The position numbers and the translations under genes are program-made. The notes below the pieces were generated by a model that was not told the DNA's origin, did no database searches, and saw nothing but the letters and a program-made list of their open reading frames with translations. Below, piece by piece: positions 60,588-64,000 of a stretch of DNA of 64,000 bases (within the stretch, counting starts at the first letter, position 1; every line of letters begins with the position of its first letter). The stretch comes from Pseudomonas sp. MM223 (lineage in GTDB: Bacteria > Pseudomonadota > Gammaproteobacteria > Pseudomonadales > Pseudomonadaceae), in contig OX352322.1 of NCBI GenBank assembly GCA_947090765.1, positions 5,191,501-5,255,500 on the forward strand, written 5' to 3'.

Positions 60588-61702
60588 AACGCTAGATCCT
60601 CAGGTGTAAATGTCATCTTGAACGAACGATATTGGTTGAAATCGCTCGGCTTCATACCCTGCATCTCGGTCAAACGACCAATGTTTTTCACCGCAGCCAC
60701 CGCCGAACTGTCATACGGGCCGTCACCACTGGAACGGGCCACGCTGACACTGGTGATGGTACCGTCCGGCAACATGTTGATCTGCAGGACCACCGTCATG
60801 CCCTTGCGCGCGGAAGGCGGACGCGCCCAGCCCTCGGCCGCGCGCATACGGATCAGGTCGTCGAAGTCGCCGGCCACCTGGTCACCCTGCTCGTCGGCCA
60901 GTGCCTGCTGCCGCTCGGTGGTGTCAGACAACAGCTCGGCCAGGGCCTGGGCTTTCTTGTCTTCTGCCGCCTTGCGGGCCGCTTCCTGTGCCTTTTTCTT
61001 CTGGGCGTCTGCAGCGGCCTTTTTCTTGGCCTCTTCAGCTGCCTTCTTCTTCGCGTCCTCGGCCGCCGCTTTCTTCTTGGCGTCCTCGGCTGCTTTCTTC
61101 TTGGCCTCCTCGGCTGCCTTTTTCTTGGCGTCCTCGGCGGCTTGTTTCTTCGCCTCTTCAGCGGCCTCTTTCTTGGCCTCTTCTTCGGCTTTTTTCTTGG
61201 CTTCGTCCTCGGCCTTCTTCTTGGCGATGTCGGCCTGCTGCTTCTCGGCGGCCTTCTTCGCCTCATCGGCCTTCTTGGCTTCTGCGGCTTTCTTGGCCTC
61301 GCTGGCCTTGGCGGCTTCGGCAGCCTTGGCAGCGTCCTCGGCCTTTTTCGCCTCGGCGGCTTCACGAGCCTCTTCGGCCTTTTGAGCGGCGTCAGCCTTC
61401 TTTTGTTCCGCGGCCTTCACGGCCTCCTGCTCAACCTTCTTCTGCTCCAGCTGCTCGACCTCGGTCTGGCGCGAAGCGGTTTTTTTCGCTTCCCCGGCAA
61501 TCTTCTGATTGGTCTGGGTGGTCGCCTGGCTCTTGGACTTGAGCTGGTACAGGGTAGCCTGAACGATCGGTTTGGAAGGCGGCAGCTCAGGCGTCATGGC
61601 AAAACTGACGAACAGCAGGGCGAACACCAGCACATGCAGGCCGATGGCCCAGACACTGGGCCAGAAGTAGCTTTCCGAGGCGGATGGCTCTCGCTGTTGC
61701 AT
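60584..61702 (-). CDS. tolA: Tol-Pal protein TolA
   Basis: 372 residues. One N-terminal membrane helix ([18 protein letters not shown]), a long Ala/Lys/Glu repeat helix (about residues 75-270; units such as AKKKAAEEA) and a C-terminal globular domain. Connects TolQR in the inner membrane to Pal/TolB. The repeat coding stretch is highly repetitive at DNA level, and its frame is intact. Confidence 0.96.
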   Translation of the reverse strand: MQQREPSASESYFWPSVWAIGLHVLVFALLFVSFAMTPELPPSKPIVQATLYQLKSKSQATTQTNQKIAGEAKKTASRQTEVEQLEQKKVEQEAVKAAEQKKADAAQKAEEAREAAEAKKAEDAAKAAEAAKASEAKKAAEAKKADEAKKAAEKQQADIAKKKAEDEAKKKAEEEAKKEAAEEAKKQAAEDAKKKAAEEAKKKAAEDAKKKAAAEDAKKKAAEEAKKKAAADAQKKKAQEAARKAAEDKKAQALAELLSDTTERQQALADEQGDQVAGDFDDLIRMRAAEGWARPPSARKGMTVVLQINMLPDGTITSVSVARSSGDGPYDSSAVAAVKNIGRLTEMQGMKPSDFNQYRSFKMTFTPEDLAL

Positions 61703-62154
61703 CAGGGCGCCTCGGTAATCAGGCCAACGTTACCGACACCGGCCTTCTGCAACCCGCCCATGGCACCCATGACCGCGCCATAGTCGACAGCCTTGTCGCC
61801 ACGAATGAACACCTGGGTCTGCTTGCCCTGGTCACGGCCGGCAGCAATGATCTTGGTCACTGCATTGGTCATGTCAGGCAAGGTCATGGCCTTGTCCATC
61901 TGCTTGTCGGTATCGACTTCGCTGCCAAGGTTCCAGTAGTAGGTCTTGTCGGCCTTGATGGAGATGGTGAGGATCTGGACGTTGTTGTCCTGCGGCAAGG
62001 CTTCGCTGGAAACCTTGGGCAGGTCGACCTTCACGCCCTGGTTGAGCATGGGCGCCGTCACCATGAAGATGACCAGCAGCACCAGCATCACGTCGATGTA
62101 GGGCACCACGTTCATCTCGGCGACGGGCTTGCGTTTGTGGCGAACTCGGGCCAT
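61702..62154 (-). CDS. tolR: Tol-Pal protein TolR
   Basis: 150 residues. ExbD/TolR family with one membrane helix (VPYIDVMLVLLVIFMVTAPM, containing the conserved Asp) and a periplasmic domain (VKVDLPKVSSEALP). Works with TolQ in the proton-driven motor. Stop and tolA start overlap. Confidence 0.96.
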   Translation of the reverse strand: MARVRHKRKPVAEMNVVPYIDVMLVLLVIFMVTAPMLNQGVKVDLPKVSSEALPQDNNVQILTISIKADKTYYWNLGSEVDTDKQMDKAMTLPDMTNAVTKIIAAGRDQGKQTQVFIRGDKAVDYGAVMGAMGGLQKAGVGNVGLITEAP

Positions 62155-62168
62155 GGGCTTCTACCTGA

Positions 62169-62864
62169 TTACTCTTCGCTGGTGTGCACTTTGCGGTGCA
62201 GGATCGCCTGGAACTCGTCGGCGAAGGTGTAGTAACGACCGATCAGCACTTCGCTGCGCGCGGCAAAACGGTTGTAGGCGATAACCGCCGGGATTGCTGC
62301 GAACAGGCCGATGGCGGTGGCGATCAGCGCTTCGGCGATACCCGGGGCAACAGTGGCCAGGGTGGCCTGCTGGGCGCTGGCCAGGCCGCGGAAGGAGTTC
62401 ATGATCCCCCATACGGTACCGAACAGGCCGATGTATGGGCTGGTGGAACCGACAGTGGCCAGGAACGGCAGGCTCTGCTCGAGTTTTTCTTCCTCGCGCG
62501 AAATGGCCACGCGCATGGCACGGCCAACGCCTTCCATGACCGCGTCCGGGTCAACGCCCGGCTGCTGACGCAGGCGCGAGAATTCCTTGAAGCCGGCACG
62601 GAACACCTGCTCGACACCAGAGTCCGGGTCTGGATTGCTGCCTGCCTGGCGGTACAGCTTGGACAGGTCAATGCCCGACCAGAAGCGTTCCTCGAAGGCA
62701 TCCAGTGCACGACGACCGGCGCGCAGCATGGTGCTGCGCTGGAAAATCATGATCCATGAGGTGACCGAGGCGGCCACCAGGGTCAGCATTACCAGCTGTA
62801 CCACCACGCTGGCATTGCTGACCAGACTCCACATGGAGGTATGGTCGACGACGTTAGCTTCCAC
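62169..62864 (-). CDS. tolQ: Tol-Pal protein TolQ
   Basis: 231 residues with three membrane segments ([52 protein letters not shown]). Start GTG at 62864. Motor protein with TolR. In its normal place after ybgC. Confidence 0.95.
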   Translation of the reverse strand: MEANVVDHTSMWSLVSNASVVVQLVMLTLVAASVTSWIMIFQRSTMLRAGRRALDAFEERFWSGIDLSKLYRQAGSNPDPDSGVEQVFRAGFKEFSRLRQQPGVDPDAVMEGVGRAMRVAISREEEKLEQSLPFLATVGSTSPYIGLFGTVWGIMNSFRGLASAQQATLATVAPGIAEALIATAIGLFAAIPAVIAYNRFAARSEVLIGRYYTFADEFQAILHRKVHTSEE

Positions 62865-62866
62865 GC

Positions 62867-63320
62867 TTATTCTCCTGCATTCGATTGATTACCCGAGCCG
62901 TCCGCCGCAAAGGCGTCGCGCAGCTGGGGGGTATGGCTCGGGGTTTGAAAGTGTCGGCGCGCACGGCGGCCACCAGGAACTGCCCTTCGCAGAGCAGCGC
63001 TTCATCCTTTTCCCGCCAGACCTGCTGTACAAAACGCAGGCTGGCGCGATTGAGTTCAAGTACTTGCGCGGTCACCCGCAACTCGTCATCCAGCCGCGCC
63101 GGCGCGTGATAACGCGCTTCGCTGGAATGGACCACGAACAGCAGGTTGTCTTCGGCCAGCTGCGACTGGGAAAAACCCAGGTGCCGCAGGCGCTCGGTGC
63201 GCGCGCGCTCCATGAATTTCAGGTAGTTGACGTAATACACCACGCCGCCCGCATCGGTATCTTCGTAATAGACGCGACAACGGTGAGCGAACGGTTCGAG
63301 CTTCGATTTTGCGCGCGCAT
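62867..63320 (-). pseudogene. ybgC: YbgC-type acyl-CoA thioesterase, two single-base shifts
   Basis: The hotdog-fold thioesterase sequence, [21 protein letters not shown] in two parts with the catalytic Asp in EDTDAGG, has no start codon in its own frame. An ATG at 63320 (GAGGAG upstream) is one base out of frame; one more A in the A4 run (63307-63310) would give [15 protein letters not shown]. At the 3' end one more C in the C6 run (62926-62931) restores a [12 protein letters not shown] end with a stop at 62867, 3 nt before tolQ. With both changes it is a 151-residue protein. Confidence 0.8.
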
Positions 63321-63445
63321 ACTCTAGTGCTTACTCCTCAGCTTGCCAATCCGCTGTGGCAACTGTTTTTTCTTCATTAATGTCTTATTGCCAGCGCACC
63401 TTGGGCATGCCAGCGGTAGGACCACGAAAAGCTGCTTTTGATCTG

Positions 63446-64000
63446 TCATTCATCGCCTGGCTCGGAAAAATCACCGCCCTCCCCCAAACGCCCGGGAATA
63501 TTCAGGCCAAAGTGCAGATAAGCATGCCGGGTGACCACACGGCCGCGCGGCGTGCGCATGATGTAGCCCTGCTGGATCAGGTAAGGCTCCAGCACGTCTT
63601 CGATGGTATGACGCTCTTCGCTGATGGCCGCCGCCAGGTTGTCCACGCCCACCGGGCCGCCATCGAACTTCTCGATCATGGTCAGCAGCAGGCGGCGGTC
63701 GGAATGGTCGAAACCACGCTCGTCGACGTCCAGCAGGTTCAGCGCCATATCCGCTACGGCCTTGGTGATCTGGCCCTTGCCGCGCACCTCGGCGTAGTCA
63801 CGCACGCGGCGCAGCAGGCGGTTGGCGATACGCGGCGTGCCACGTGCACGCCGGGCAATCTCGTAGGCGCCCTGGTCTTCGATGACCAGGCCAAGGATGT
63901 TGGCCGAACGGCTGACGATGGTGGCCAGGTCCTTGTCGCTATAGAACTCCAGGCGCTGGACGATACCAAAGCGGTCACGCAACGGGTTGGTGAGCATGCC
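63446..64000 (-). CDS. ruvB: Holliday junction helicase RuvB (C-terminal part)
   Basis: About 184 residues up to the window edge; the N-terminal AAA+ half is outside. Seen are [16 protein letters not shown], the sensor-2 [19 protein letters not shown] and the winged-helix domain ([26 protein letters not shown]). Motor of branch migration. Precedes ybgC-tol in the usual order. 125 bp between ybgC and ruvB hold no gene. Confidence 0.95.
   Translation of the reverse strand, partial: GMLTNPLRDRFGIVQRLEFYSDKDLATIVSRSANILGLVIEDQGAYEIARRARGTPRIANRLLRRVRDYAEVRGKGQITKAVADMALNLLDVDERGFDHSDRRLLLTMIEKFDGGPVGVDNLAAAISEERHTIEDVLEPYLIQQGYIMRTPRGRVVTRHAYLHFGLNIPGRLGEGGDFSEPGDE

Noticed and set aside
60853..61365. 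Repeat array in the tol region
   Set aside because: It is the coding sequence of the TolA Ala/Lys/Glu helix, an expected low-complexity region.

Overview
The window is a piece of a Pseudomonas chromosome, most likely of the P. putida group. The right 25 kb carries the ruvB-ybgC-tolQRAB-pal-cpoB-queE-queC run and the nadA, tusA-like, bcp, gcvR, dapA, bamC, purC run in the order I know from P. putida, with Pseudomonas-type REP hairpins. The left 38.4 kb is a temperate siphophage prophage. It sits against the 3' end of a tRNA-Ser(CGA) gene; its left end lies outside the window.

Prophage, read in transcription order. The switch region (30.8-32.1 kb) has a lambda-like CI repressor facing a Cro-type gene, with GTAC-centred operator candidates on both sides of cI. 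The leftward early operon (30.7-24.1 kb, minus strand) is a chain of stop/start overlaps. It encodes small unknown proteins, a Rha-like regulator, an O-like replication initiator carrying six iterons inside its own gene, a DnaC-type loader, a DnaB-type helicase and a Q-type antiterminator. After a strong terminator the late operon runs to the left edge: a PagL-type lipid A deacylase, holin, small proteins, HNH nuclease, HK97-type terminase/portal/protease/capsid, connector proteins, tail tube, a G/T pair with a lambda-type -1 slippery site, tape measure, the lambda-like M-L-K-I-J tail tip, and tail-fibre genes. Several hairpin terminators lie inside this operon just before start codons, which fits Q-dependent antitermination.

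The rightward arm (32.1-35.5 kb, plus strand) has a LuxR-type HTH protein, a second Rha protein, a CsrA domain fused to a phage domain, unknown genes and an excisionase-like protein. Between it and the integrase sits an AT-rich two-gene module, an ABC-type ATPase plus a TOPRIM-type protein. It looks like an anti-phage defence cassette and is the most interesting part of the window.

Chromosomal part (38.5-64 kb): tRNA-Ser, purC, an MBL-fold hydrolase, bamC, dapA, gcvR, bcp, a PerM-type permease, a TusA-like protein, a BepA-like metalloprotease, nadA, a DUF945 protein, a polyamine-type APC permease next to an McpU-like chemoreceptor, a CDF transporter, a two-component flavin monooxygenase, tRNA-Lys, queC-queE, the cpoB-pal-tolBARQ cluster, ybgC and the end of ruvB.

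Caution: six genes (tail terminator, dnaB-like, a small early gene, a small HTH gene, integrase, ybgC) are each broken by one or two single-base shifts at or near short homopolymers, and two more are suspected. Consensus errors and real decay cannot be told apart from sequence alone. All functions come from reading motifs and gene order; no database search was run.
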